Notes: a model not told the origin generated them from the letters alone. Shown: positions 38,630-49,646, counted from the stretch's first letter. The stretch is 64,000 nucleotides of DNA from Azorinus chamasolen (GCA_963576725.1 OY755240.1:31872620-31936619); one strand, 5' to 3'. Translations and numbers: made by a program.

Positions 38630-39010
38630 TTGGTATGTATGGAAATATATATGTGAACTTAACTGATAGCTGTACTCTTCGAACCAACGGTGACGTAATT
38701 TAAATGATTCAACAGCCATTGCCATTTACGTAGCTGATGTGTAATAAAACATATATGTGAACGTCAGTGATAGCTGTACACTTCGACATAACAGCAGACA
38801 CAACCATTTACTTACCTGATATGTAATAAAATATATATGTGAACTTAATTGATAGATGTAGCCTTGACCCAACGGTGACGTATTCTAAATGGTTCAGCAG
38901 ACACAACATTTACATAAATGATATGTAATAAAATATATATGTGAACTTAGTTGACATATATTGTCTTCAACCCAACGGTGATGTATCGGAAAGATTTCAG
39001 CCGACATAAC
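38630..39010 (+). repeat. ~95-105-bp tandem repeat, about 4 copies here plus one before the A MITE
   Basis: Shared unit features are GATATGTAATAAAATATATA, TGTGAACTTA.TTGATAG, CCAACGGTGACGTA and CAGACACAACCATTTAC. Copies are about 10-15 percent diverged. Confidence 0.85.
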
Positions 39011-39217
39011 CATTTCTCATCACGTGACACCTACCGCTACAAAACAATCTTTCATTTAATATTTCATGAGAAAATGACAGTTGCGTTCTCAAACTTTAGA
39101 TTAATCGGGAACATGTCATAAATATAGAGTTGCTGCACGTCATTCAACCCTTCCCTGCATTATATACACATGTATACACCTCTACAAAAACTCAGTAAAC
39201 AACAAAGTGTAGGTACT

Positions 39218-39659
39218 TTAACCCATTTACCTGGGTCCATGCTTATAAAGCTTTTAGTTGAGTCTGAGATCGTTCTCAAGCTTTTGATTGGTCAGATTTG
39301 AGCCTTTGGCTCAAATCTGACCAATCAAAAGCTTGAGAACTCAAATCTGACCAATCAAAAGCCTGAGAACGAAACTCAGACTCAACTAAAAGCTTTATAA
39401 GCATGGACCCAGTTCAATATTTATGCAAGAAATAACGGCATCATGAAAATGTATTAGCTGAATTTTCATAATACTTTTGTATCCAGTTTTCAAGGGAATT
39501 TGCTGCGTTGACTAAAACTGTTACGTGTAGAATCATATCTACATCATGTCATAAGCAAACAGAGCAGACTCAGACCGGCGCTCCTATAGGAGCCGTATGA
39601 TCTGGGTCTTCTCTGTTTGCAGGGGTGTGAAAAGGCGTTTATATGAAGGAAAGGGTTAA
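39218..39659 (+). mobile_element. family H TTAA MITE interrupted by a K palindrome
   Basis: TTAACCCATTTACCT, then the K insert, then TTCAATATTTATGCAAGAAA, TAACGGCATCATGAAAATG, the stem GCAAACAGAGCAGACTCAGA, CCGGCGCTCCTATAGGAGCC, GTATGATCTGGG, and the end GAAGGAAAGGGTTAA. Confidence 0.85.
39233..39410. mobile_element. family K long palindrome, one arm partly duplicated
   Basis: Left arm GGGTCCATGCTTATAAAGCT, TTTAGTTGAGTCTGAG..GTTCTCAAGCTTTTGATTGG, TCAGATTTGAGCC meets its complement around a TTT centre. On the right arm TCAAATCTGACCAATCAAAA, GCYTGAGAAC occurs twice. Otherwise it matches to the tips, ending TATAAGCATGGACCC. Confidence 0.93.
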
Positions 39660-39975
39660 CCCTTATACTGTTATTCACGACATGATTTGCATTTACAAAC
39701 GACCATTGACCAAATGTCAAACAGCTTGATGTCTGATTAAACGCCGAGCTGCTCGGCGTCTCATCTGGTTACAGACTGTTTGCAAATGAGACCCGGCTCG
39801 CAGTCAGCAAGCGGCAAGCAATAGATTAAGCATTTCCTTCATATAAACGTTTTTCACACATTTACAAACAGAGTAGACCAAACTCAGTCGGCTCTTGTAG
39901 CTGTATGATCAGGGTCTCCTCCGTTTGCTTATGGAATAATATTGATCAGAGTCTTCAGTTTCTCCCACAGTAAAA
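39656..39975 (+). mobile_element. D-like MITE then reverse A fragment
   Basis: 39656-39828 begins TTAACCCTTATACTG and has the stem GTCAAACAGCTTGATGTCTG, ATTAAACGCCGAGCTGCTCG, GCGTCTCATC. 39826-39975 begins TTAAGCATTTCCTTCATATA and has GTTTTTCACACATTTACAAA, CAGAGTAGACC and GATCAGGGTCTCC. Confidence 0.65.
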
Positions 39976-40401
39976 ATATTTTGTAAACGATGTACTACAC
40001 AGAGATAGTGTAATCTTTATCGGCTTGAGTGATGGCAAGTTAAGCGATGCACGTGATCCTCGTGCAAGCCGCGTGGAGATTTTGAAACACGTGATAGTAT
40101 ACACTAGAGCAACTGTTAGCTTGCAATATAGATTAAAACGCGGCTGAGCAAAGGGTGTTTTATAAAATTCGATCACAGCTCGTGTGCCCGTCATAAATCC
40201 ATGTCAATTTACAGAAAGTTTATGAAAAGTGTGTTTTCAAGTATAGTACAGATTGTAAATTGGTGCAATCTTTTAATGACCCTACGGGAGGTAGGCATGT
40301 TACTGGTGTTACGGGAAAGAAAGTTGTCATGGAATCATTAATTGACAACGATGCACGATATACAGTAGGCAGACATCACTGGCATCCATTCGCCAACATT
40401 T
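39976..40401. other. no gene seen
   Basis: Unassigned. Frames of 60-79 codons on both strands lack domain features. Confidence 0.4.
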
Positions 40402-40560
40402 TTAACCCTTTACTCCATGGATATTGGTGTCAGAAATTATGAGATCATAAATATGAAATAGATTATTTTTATAATGGCATATTCGCACAGGACATTTTGA
40501 CTCAGACAGAAGCTGAAGAAATAGACATACATGTATATGACACAATTTGTTCCATGCACG
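40402..40560 (+). mobile_element. family H MITE, left two-thirds
   Basis: TTAACCCTTTACTCCATGG, ATTGGTGTCAGAAATTATGA, TTTATAATGGCATATTCGCA, GAAGCTGAAGAAATAGACAT. The hairpin and right tip are absent. Confidence 0.7.
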
Positions 40561-40689
40561 GAGAACCCTCTAGGGTCTTTCTAGACTTGAAATGCTGTTG
40601 AAGCCTCAATACAAACAGACACGGTCTATTTTACTCTTCTTAGGGGTAAGCAAAGTATTTTCAAAAACAATCTGTATAAATGATTGCTT

Positions 40690-41095
40690 TCAGATTATAT
40701 TATACATTGTATAAGTATGACTTCTGCATTTGGTTTGCTATATATACATTTTTTATCTCCAGTCCCAAATAACAATTACCCGCTGTTATGAAATTTGGTT
40801 CCAAATTAATTCCGTCTGCAAACAATGCCGTCTGCAATAACTTTCCTTCAAATTCTTTGACTCGGCATCTCATCTGGATCCAATTGATTGCTTTCAAATT
40901 ATATATACATGTACATAGTATAAGTATGACTTCTGCATTTGGTTTGCTTTATATACATTTAAAAATTATCTCCAGTCCCACATAACAATTACCCGCTGAT
41001 TATGAAATTTGGCATCAACTTAATTTCGTCTGCAAACAATGCCGTCTGCTATAACTTTCCTTCAAATTCTTTGACTCGGCATCTTATATGGATCC
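40690..41095 (+). repeat. ~200-bp tandem duplication with D-type content
   Basis: Copies at about 40693-40885 and 40897-41093 share AGTATGACTTCTGCATTTGG, TTATCTCCAGTCCCA, TAACAATTACCCGCTG, GTCTGCAAACAATGCCGTCT and CTTTGACTCGGCATCT. CTCATCTGGATCC and GTCTGC relate them to family D. Confidence 0.85.
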
Positions 41096-41499
41096 ATTTT
41101 TTCCCACAGATTCTCATTCACCCATTGCAGCAAGTCCCGTGAGTCGCTTTCCGACAGTGAAAAGCGTTAACATGTCAGCGTTTTAGTGTAACCCCAACCG
41201 GAAGTTTAATTAATTTGGCGGGAAATGGAATGTAAACAAATAGAGAATGCCACCGGTTCCTTTGAAATGTGTTGTCTCCTTTTCATCTCAGGTTAATAAA
41301 TGCAGTTTTTTTTAGAACAAACGCAAGATAGGATACGTTTTTAACTCCTTACTGTTAATAATTGATGACCATTAATTGTAATGTATTTTAACAGAAAGTT
41401 GGTTTAACATATCTGCGCTTAAACGTCATTAAACTAAGTCAAGTTTTGACGTGAGTTTGGAATATAAAGGCAGAAACTAACTAGGCAGACATATATTTC

Positions 41500-41590
41500 A
41501 TATGCAAACAGAGCAGACCCTGACCAGACAACTCCAACAGGGACAGTCTGATCTGAGTCGACTATGCAAAAGGCATGGAGTAAAGATGGG
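41500..41590 (+). mobile_element. A/H right-half fragment
   Basis: ATATGCAAACAGAGCAGACC, CTGACCAGACAACTCC, GGACAGTCTGATCTGAGTCG, then GGCATGGAGTAAAGATGGG. Confidence 0.55.
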
Positions 41591-42620
41591 ACAGTTTTTT
41601 GTTTTTTTTTCACCCATAAATTTGCAGTGTGGGATCACAGGGGTCTGAAGTGTGCATTGGACCCCAAATGGCGAATACAGGTCATCTCGTTACCTTGCCA
41701 TTTCGTAACCGACCAAATCTGGTCACTTCGTAACCAGTTTCCTGGTCATTTCGTAACCTGTCGGGTCATCTCGTAACCACTGTTATATATATGAATTAAT
41801 ATATGTACAGTATAACCTTGGTTATCCGACATACCTTCGGACCGCCTGAGACTGTCGGATGCATCGGTGTGTCGGTTGTTCAAAATCGGAAGAGAAATAT
41901 ACAACGACGATAAACATTGACTGTTGATATTTATTTACATTCGGCATGAAACCCGTTAGAATCAAATGTTAACATTCTTCACGCTACGTAAATGTCGTAG
42001 GAAAAATGAGTGCAGCAATTCTGAAAGTTTATGAAAATAAATGCACACTGGAACTCTGTTATACCGAGGACCGTTTTCCTGAGGTATCCGGTGGTCTGTG
42101 TCGCCGATTTTTTTTTTGTAAATACCTTATAATATGATTGAATATCGCAATGAAACATACGCTATATTTCACCCCAAACCCTATATTTCAACCCCATTAG
42201 ACGGCCAGCAGACAGCCTGGCGGCCCGATTGAAAAGTGTGAAAACCCAATACACACTTTCAGAAGACTCGACTGTCAGAATGGAGGCTGAGCATCGTAAC
42301 TTTCCGACATTACGGAAATCGTCGATCGAAATATCGTGACCGCTTCGGAAACTTCCGTTATGTTGGGAAAGTGCATAGATTGGCCGCGTCGGTGTATTTC
42401 GTTATGTCGGAAGTGAACGAAATAAACCAAGCGTTGATATTGGCCTAAGGGGAAGATTATAATCGATGGCCTGATAATCCTTTCAACTCTTTTACCTGTT
42501 AAATGTGCCAATATGGGGTGTTGAGAAGTTTGTGTGCACGTTACTTTAATTGCATGGCGTCGGGTGTTTATGAAAAACAAACATCATTAGAAATCTAAAC
42601 CCTGACTCAGAGCGGGGTTG

Positions 42621-42714
42621 GAGGTTATATGCTAATGTAGAAAAGGGTGTGTACTCTTTGACCAATCGAGGTTATATGCTAATGTAGAAAAGGGTGTGTA
42701 CTCTTTGACCAATC
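42621..42714 (+). repeat. exact 47-bp tandem duplication
   Basis: GAGGTTATATGCTAATGTAG, AAAAGGGTGTGTACTCTTTG, ACCAATC occurs twice without a difference. Confidence 0.95.
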
Positions 42715-43004
42715 TAAATTTAAAACCCCAATAAATCACACGCGACATCACATGTGACCTTTCATTTTCTGGAAACGGTGACCTTTCATTTTTTGAAAAC
42801 AGCGAGAGGCATATTTATTGTTTTAACACAGCGAATTTTAATCGGATTAGGGGTTTGTGACAGGCCAAGAGGCAATTAACATTTTTCTCCCATACGCAAA
42901 ATTTGACATCCTATCAACAAGTCAGTTTCGCTCGAAATTTCTTTATTTTAGGATGAGGGGGTTTATGTAAGTTTATGTAAGTACCCAGATAAATATCAGT
43001 GTGT

Positions 43005-43080
43005 CTAACAATTTGGATCCAGATGAGACGCCGAGCAATTCTGCATCTCATCTGTATGCAAATTGTTTTCATCAGTTAGA
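43005..43080 (+). mobile_element. D-type hairpin fragment
   Basis: CAATTTGGATCCAGATGAGA, CGCCGAGCAATTCTGCATCT, CATCTGTATGCAAATTG. Confidence 0.5.
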
Positions 43081-43490
43081 TCTGGCAGAACAAGTAAAGT
43101 ACATTTTATTTCAGATCGAGTTTACACCTAACGTTATTCAAACAACTATACATGTTTTCTATTACATGGATTAAGTGTATGATCACAACGATAATAACCT
43201 GTAATTATAGATTTAGCCTGTACCCAAAATGTCGCGGAAGCGATAATTGCTCAGTTATAGGTGGTCCCAATTCAATACAACCGTCAACGTCGGATACGCA
43301 GGTGTGAAAAATGCCGCAATTATCACATTGGGACTTCCAAACAGTGTCGGATAACGGTTACGCGAGGATCCGTAAAACCAAGGTTTTAATTACATAGAAC
43401 AAAGAAGGAAATGTTCGGGACCAAACATTGCTGTCGGATAGATTAGTTTGTCGGATGCAATAGGTTTCGGATAACCAAGGTTATACTGTA

Positions 43491-43969
43491 TTATTAATAT
43501 TTTCATGGTCAATGCTAAAAAGATGTTGTACATAATCTAAGGAAAAGGTGACAGAAGCATATAATGGCGTCTTATGTTAATTAGAAAGCAATTATAATCA
43601 GGATTAAAAAAAGTCAAATTGGCATCAACAAATCATGTTAACTTGTTATTAATTGCGGTCGAATTAATCCTTTAATGAATTGTTGATAAAGTACTTACAC
43701 ATGTATGTTAATTAGCAATTTTAATCCGGATTTAATTGGTATAAACAGACTTTTGTTGCGACCGAAAAACAACTTTAATTTATTAAGTACAATTAGCAGA
43801 GTCTGTTGATAGCATTTATAATCAGGAGTAATTAGAATGATAATTGTCAATTAACGAATAGGAGATGTAGACACAATTAATATCATTTACAATTTACTAG
43901 GAAATACAACGGTTGATAGTGATTTGAGAGTCGATTTTATTAACATAGAATAAATATTTATATTCAGAT

Positions 43970-44005
<36 letters not shown>

Positions 44006-44440
44006 ACACACACACACAAAATAAATGAATAAATAAAAAGAAGTGTTGTAATCGATGTCTCAGCCGAATCGAGCAGGCTAAGGGTTAAGGAAGTTAAAGA
44101 TTAAAGTTTCTACATCATACATTATACATATGATCATACATTATTTCGATCAGGGTTCGTACTATTTGTGAAAGACATAATAATGATTAATGAAAAATGA
44201 TGGTAAAAACCACAGAAATAGTCTATTTTTAAAACACGTGTCATAATCGGTGTCTCTGTGATATCACTGATTGCATTAAGTAACCCGCTACTTTCGCATT
44301 TACACGTGCCAATTAATAGCGTCCGCCCGAGATCACAGGTACCGCCAAAAGCCGATAACATTGATATGTATACCGGAATGCGACACTGATTGAATTACAA
44401 ATATTGCAAGTGGGAAGAGTTGTATCTGAATTATTTTTAT
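43491..44440. other. no gene; poly-C and CA tract at 43971-44020
   Basis: AT-rich with repeated AATTA motifs (AATTAGCAATTTTAATC, AATTAATCC). Then a run of about 35 C followed by ACACACACAC. The C run may be inexact in the assembly. The 75-codon minus frame at 44134 has no domain. Confidence 0.6.
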
Positions 44441-44735
44441 ACCGTTACTCCATACATACGCCTTTCTACGCTGACGTGATTATTCATGGGACAATGTTTC
44501 ACACCTCGGCGCGTGCTATCTAATACATTAATTGGACTTATGCCGTGTCTACCTTTAACTGGACACGTTTGATAAACACGACCACGTGTCTTTTTAAAAC
44601 TTAATCAACGTAATTTAACCACTTTGACACAGCTTTAGGCTGTATAATTATATGCCCCCTATAGGATCAGTCAGATCTGGATCTACTCTGCAAATGTGTA
44701 TAAAGGCATATTTATGAAGGAAATGGTTAATATTA
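44441..44735 (+). mobile_element. degenerate H MITE, interrupted
   Basis: The left piece is ACCGTTACTCCATACATACG, CCTTTCTACGC. The right piece (44655-44730) is CCCCTATAGGATCAGTCAGA, TCTGGATCTACTCTGCAAAT, ending GAAGGAAATGGTTAA. Confidence 0.5.
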
Positions 44736-45345
44736 CAACTTTGTCCATGGCATATTATTCATTCACAATTCAAGTCCCTATTCAAAGGCTATACGCCGTA
44801 GAGGCTTAAAAGATACTTTTATACATGTATAATGTCTCATACTGCCATGAACTATTTTCTTGAAGTAATTCCCGGCTATGACTACAGTATGGATTGTTCC
44901 CTTCAGGCATCGTAATTTGGAATATAATATTTAATAACTCAGAAGCATATTCTTACATTAGACTGTACATATCGCACACTATTGTCTAGCTTGATCGGTA
45001 TTCACAGACTGCGATAAAGTCGAAAAGTCAATGAAAGTAAGATGATTATTCTCTGAGTTATGAAATATTATATATTCCAGACGATTCGTACTTCTAATGG
45101 ACTGTAAAAATAGATTCGTACATCTAATGGACTGTAAAATCCAATGAAGTGATCAGAGGCTATATGTACTGATCGTCCAATTTTGGCCAACACGCTCTGG
45201 AAAATAACAAAGTTTAAATCGTGTAAAAATAGTCTTTGTAGTTTTTCCGCTACTGTATCATATGCGCAACTTGCTAATTTGAACAGTTATGGAGGACACG
45301 AAGAGATCAATTAGCACTTCTTTCATCATGATAATATAATTTAAC
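44736..45345. other. no gene seen; inner region of the 3.8-kb element
   Basis: A 22-bp block GATTCGTACTTCTAATGGAC / GATTCGTACATCTAATGGAC, TG is duplicated near 45083 and 45113. The rest is unassigned. Confidence 0.45.
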
Positions 45346-45462
45346 AGTGGTTACGAGATGACTCGACCGGTTACGAAACGACCAGGAAACCGGTTACGAA
45401 GTGACCAGATTTGGCCGGTTACGAAATGGCAAGGTAACGAGATGACCAGATCCCCAAATGGC

Positions 45463-45501
45463 CAGCCCATGTGAAAAACCCACTCTCGGTCGAAGCCATT
45501 G

Positions 45502-45536
<35 letters not shown>

Positions 45537-46017
45537 CTGATACCTACTTTCAGTATACCAATTATGATTTATTATATGGCTTATGCGGACCGCTGGATTT
45601 TGTAGACATTTTTTGGTCTACTTAATATTTTATGGCATCTGTATAGGTAGTAAAACTAAGTGAAAATTTAATTCCTTATCAAAGTACCTACAGTTAAAAC
45701 CATTATTTATATTTATCAATTTAATTTTGAAGTTCATCTATCCTTTCATGACAAAAAAACAGATTATTTCTCCACGGACCTATATTTTAAAGTCTCTTAA
45801 TACCTACTTTGTGTGGACTGCAGAAAATATGGAATAACAACATAAATCGGCTATATATAGATAATCTAAAACTGGTTTCGTAATATTCATCTGATGCTTC
45901 AAATATTTATCAATGTTTATTTTAGATTTTTTCAACGGGGGAAAAAATCATTTTTTAGGCTTTAATTTTGAGCAAAATTCATATATATGAAACACCGGGT
46001 ACCCGGATCTGTACAGA
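45463..46017. other. no gene; (TA)n at about 45503-45533
   Basis: A TA dinucleotide run follows the right end of the 3.8-kb element. Two diverged TACCTACTTT blocks lie near 45541 and 45804. No exons are visible. Confidence 0.5.
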
Positions 46018-46019
46018 CG

Positions 46020-46067
46020 ACTTCCGCTTCGGGAACAATCATGGCGGACAAGTAAAGTGTGGTAAGT
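46020..46067 (+). promoter_or_regulatory. candidate housekeeping start site: ETS and YY1 motifs, then a splice donor
   Basis: ACTTCCG (46020-46026) matches the ETS core. CAATCATGGCGG (46036-46047) matches the YY1-type motif found at starts of TATA-less genes. 20 bp later GTG/GTAAGT (donor GT at 46062) is a strong splice donor. The ATG opens only ATG GCG GAC AAG TAA, so it would be a four-codon upstream frame or the exon is untranslated. The plus-strand TAF1 exon lies 11.5 kb downstream, but linking them is inference. Confidence 0.45.
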
Positions 46068-46870
46068 TTGTCAAAGAAATAAACTCATTTTGAGCGCCTG
46101 CTCAGGATCTATCAGATCAGATATTAAATAAATTCCATACATGTTATAGGCTTATAGTTAGGTCCTACAGACCTGTTTACTGCTACGTTTTGGCCGTAGT
46201 TTCTACGTTTTGGTATGGAAAACTCGACTGTACTACGATTTAAGAACGAAATTGCTACGGATCTGTTCAATTTGGGAATTTTACTCTCTTTTTGCACTTT
46301 TCCGGTATTATAGTACCTTTCCGCTCAATACAAACATGTATATGTTATTTGAACACTCTATCATTAATCAATTTATTGTGAAAATGACGCAAAATCATCT
46401 TTTTCGGCATTAAAAGCGTCATTGGTTACCTGTGACGTAAATATAGGATGTGGTTAATATTATCCATTCAGCGAGCAGCTTTCCTGTTCCTCCTTATGAG
46501 ATGCTGCAAAGCACATGGCGACGGAAAAAACTGACCATCAATATTTCAATAAAATAATGATATTATAGGATGCACTTGATGAACATAATCATGCCAGAAA
46601 GTGTAATCAAGATTGGATTTAGCAGTATTCATGGATCAAAGAGTGTTAGGTTAGTAAGTAGCACTCTGCTCGCTATTGTAAGAAAGCCATTGAACGTGAA
46701 AGTTGTGTAAAATGGGCGAACTTGGTCCCAGTAAAAAAGTCACAGATAATGTCAATAACTGGTATGGCAAACTGTTTTTCAAGTTACCCCAATTCCCAAA
46801 TAGATCTCTTCTTCGCCGACTGCTGAAATAACTATACCCCACCCACCTCCAGCCCGATGTTGAATTCTGC
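46068..46870. other. no gene; presumed intron
   Basis: Short frames only. TTCTACGTTTTGG and TGCTACGTTTTGG near 46180-46212 form a small direct repeat. Confidence 0.4.
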
Positions 46871-46876
46871 ATCATG

Positions 46877-46910
46877 CCACGAAGTAAATACACTCTGTAT
46901 TTACTTCGTG
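46877..46910. repeat. perfect short hairpin
   Basis: CACGAAGTAAATACA, a 3-4-base loop, TGTATTTACTTCGTG. Arms of 15 bp have no mismatch and belong to none of the named families. Confidence 0.85.
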
Positions 46911-47168
46911 ATCATGCATACGAGCCATGTCGCTAAATGTCAAGTCTTGCCCTAACGAACGATCTACTGATAGGCTTGATAGCAGAACTATTATGGACAA
47001 TTCAAACCATAGTTTCTCTTTATTTCTATAAATCAAATGAAAATCTATTTCAAAACTTTTCCAAGATGTTTTCTGACTGTCAGATTGCTAAGATTTTTTC
47101 TTGTGGAGAGAGAAAGACGTGCATATGTTGCTTTGGTCAAATACCTTTGATAACAGTGTTATAGCAGA

Positions 47169-47978
47169 GGGTGCTACTAAACAGAGTCTGGTAGAGTCCG
47201 GTAGAGTCTGGAGGCCTTTTTAGAAGTTTAAGTGCAATTTAAAGATTATAATGCTGTTATATAGCACTATTTTGTATGTTTGCAGCAGTAGTAATTAACA
47301 TCCGTTAATAAATGAGCATATAATAGCTTGAAAACTCCCTGTAAATATTACCGGGGTCACACGGTAATGGCCGACCTACGTCGGATAGAGTCTGTTCTAG
47401 TTTTAGAAGTCTATATGGTATTAAATTTCCCCCTTTTTATCAGAAAACATTTTACATACATTAATAAGTGATTTTATTATAATTTCAAAGGCAGTATGGA
47501 CATGATATACATGTATTGTATGACAAGATTGTTGTTTCGCCTTTTTTAGATTGGCGAAAAGTCGGAGGGTACCGGTAGTGTCTGGAGATGAAAACGGGAG
47601 TTTTAGGCCAACATTTGCAAAATTAAGCGAATTAATATATTAATTACAAGGTAGAGATGTATCTGCAACCATATTTCACATAAAATTGTGTAGCAATTTA
47701 TGAATAATTGGACTCAAATTGTTAGTATCGAAACCTAAGTATACGACTCTATCCGACGTAGGGCGGCCATTACTGCGTGACCCGGTAATATTTACCGGGT
47801 GTTTTCAAGCTAATATACGATCATTTTTTAATGGATATTAACTACTATAGCTTCAAACATACAAAATAATGTTATATAACAGCATTATAATCTTTAAATT
47901 GCACTTAAAATGCCTCCAGACTCTACCGGACTCTACCAGACTCTACCGGACTCTACCAGACTCTGTTTAGTAGCACCG
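47169..47978. mobile_element. 0.8-kb long-TIR element with an 8-bp target duplication
   Basis: Left GGTGCTACTAAACAGAGTCT, GGTAGAGTCCGGTAGAGTCT, GGAGGC .. TATTACCGGGGTCACACGGT, AATGGCCGACCTACGTCGGA, TAGAGTC. The right end mirrors this for about 230 bp. ATAGCAGA flanks both sides (47161-47168, 47979-47986). The right tip has two extra GGACTCTACCAGACTCTACC units. The core of about 330 bp has no gene. Long TIRs with 8-9-bp duplications fit MULE-like or hAT-like non-autonomous elements. Confidence 0.87.
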
Positions 47979-47986
47979 ATAGCAGA

Positions 47987-49409
47987 ACATAATACTATTA
48001 AAACTATGTTGTTAGATCTACAGGAAATTATAAGCTACTTTGTTCCAGTTTGTTGTACTTTTTAATGAGAGTCTGATAATGAGAGTCTAAGATTGTAAAA
48101 CCATTCACTGATCTTGTTGGACCTTACATTTGGGGTAGTCTCATTAATGACCCGTAAGACAGCATGCTAATTTTGTGGCAGGTGCCGTCTTACACTCTGC
48201 CGGGATATCGTTAAAACCGAAAGTAGCTCGATATCACCATTTAGAGTATACAAATGTGAACTAATTTGGGGGATATGGCCTTAAAACCCATTAAGTATTG
48301 GCTTAAGATTTCTGCATGAACCATGTTTTTGTTTGATAAGTATATAATGCATAAACATTTGCTTGATAAATACACCATTTTACACTTCTTGAAAAAAGAG
48401 TTGATACAGATCAGACAACTACTGTTTGCTAGATGCCTGATGTATGATAATAAATGCAACATATGATATTGATTCAGCACTGACCATTGTGGCAAAACAA
48501 TTCCCTGTTTCTTAGGTCATTATATAGAATTCAGTTAATATTCATGAAGGCATACATTTTTAAAAAAAAATAATATTCATGAAGCAAAGGATTCAATTTT
48601 CAAGTTATATCACTTGAGAATTTGTCACATAATAATTACATGTTGACATAGCAGTGTATTTCCACGGGACCCATATCAGATAGGTTCCTCAGGAACTGAA
48701 CTGATCAGGATCAGCACTATTTGCTATATGGATAATTTATTTTTCTGCAGTGTCTTAACTCTTTGTATTCTTCTTTTGAATATATATATATATACTTATG
48801 CAGGAGGATAAGTATAAACAAATTAGCAGAACAAGAGATAAGTAAAAGGTCTACATGTGTTTTAATGAGGCAAACTTTATAAAACGTTAAAACTTCTGAT
48901 GGACATCCAAAAACTACTGAAAGTCCCTTTGAAAACTACTGATACAGCATGCAAGGGGTCTATAACCAGGTCTGCTAGGACATACATTAATTTTTAAAAG
49001 TTACATTGCCGTTACAGGCAGGAGAGAATTGCAGTATTGAGAATCGAATGTCCGATTATTCAACCACCATCATACAAGTTCGCTGTGATCGTGCTACTTC
49101 ATAACTGCAGAATTTAAGATTCGAAAGATGATCTAGTAATTTTATGTAGCTTTGTCTTATTTACTGGTATTTTGTATGTCAGGTCTATCGTCCTAGCTGG
49201 GAAGTTTCGCCCTACATAATTTCCAGCTGGATCGTTAGACGTTACTTATGACTATCACATATGTTTTGTAAATCTAAAGTTATATATATGAAATTGGTCT
49301 GTTATAGAAAAGCTTGACTAGAAAAATCTTTACATCAACAGATAAATTACAAAATTTAATGTGATAAAATCAAACTTCAAATGGAATTCATTGACCCATT
49401 CCGGTGACC
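47987..49409. other. no gene; H fragment and a small hairpin
   Basis: 48505-48600 repeats TTAATATTCATGAAGGCATA and AATAATATTCATGAAGCAAA, an H left-end remnant. 48660-48730 has ACCCATATCAGATAGGTTCC, TCAGGAACTGAACTGATCAG, GATCAGCAC, a worn A/H-like stem. The rest is unassigned. Confidence 0.45.
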
Positions 49410-49646
49410 TTAACCCTTCTCTTGCTGAATTTTAAAAATCATCCCATGCCCTGTTGTATAATAACATATATCTTCACTGTGTACAAGTATTTCACTGTGC
49501 AATCACTGCTGTGGAGTGCACTGGTTGCACAATCAACTTATAAAAAGTGCAGACCCTGATGAAACGGCTCCTGCAGGAGCTGTCTCATCTGGGTCTTCAC
49601 TCTTTACAGGTAGGTATATTGCCACGAATAGCAAGCGAAGGGTTAA
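49410..49646 (+). mobile_element. family C TTAA MITE
   Basis: TTAACCCTTCTCTTGCTGA to GCAAGCGAAGGGTTAA. The hairpin is AACGGCTCCTGCAGGAGCTG. A 13-bp deletion (ACATTTCTCCTTCTTT region) distinguishes it from the other three copies. Confidence 0.92.

Larger units (their letters stand above)
41806..43490. mobile_element. 1.7-kb pogo/Tc1-like non-autonomous element
   Basis: The tips are CAGTATAACCTTGGTTATCC on both ends in inverted orientation, flanked by TA. The terminal repeat is about 24 bp. Subterminal GTCGGAT motifs recur near both ends. No DDE transposase frame was recognised; the longest internal frame (101 codons, minus strand, 42275-42580) has no transposase marks. It is nested inside the 3.8-kb element. 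Confidence 0.82.
41673..45451. mobile_element. 3.8-kb element with ~110-bp terminal inverted repeats and an 11-bp flanking repeat
   Basis: Left end: GGTCATCTCGTTACCTTGCC, ATTTCGTAACCGACCAAATC, TGGTCACTTCGTAACC..TCGTAACCACTGTTA. The right end (45353-45445) is its complement: TAACAGTGGTTACGAGATGA .. CAAGGTAACGAGATGACC. The repeats differ by only a few bases. CCCCAAATGGC flanks both ends in the same orientation (41662-41672 and 45452-45462). The arms are built from GGTCA..CGTAACC subunits. No transposase is recognised inside. A pogo-like element, a poly-C tract and D/H fragments lie within. Superfamily is uncertain; long TIRs with 9-11-bp duplications suggest a MULE-like element. Confidence 0.8.
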
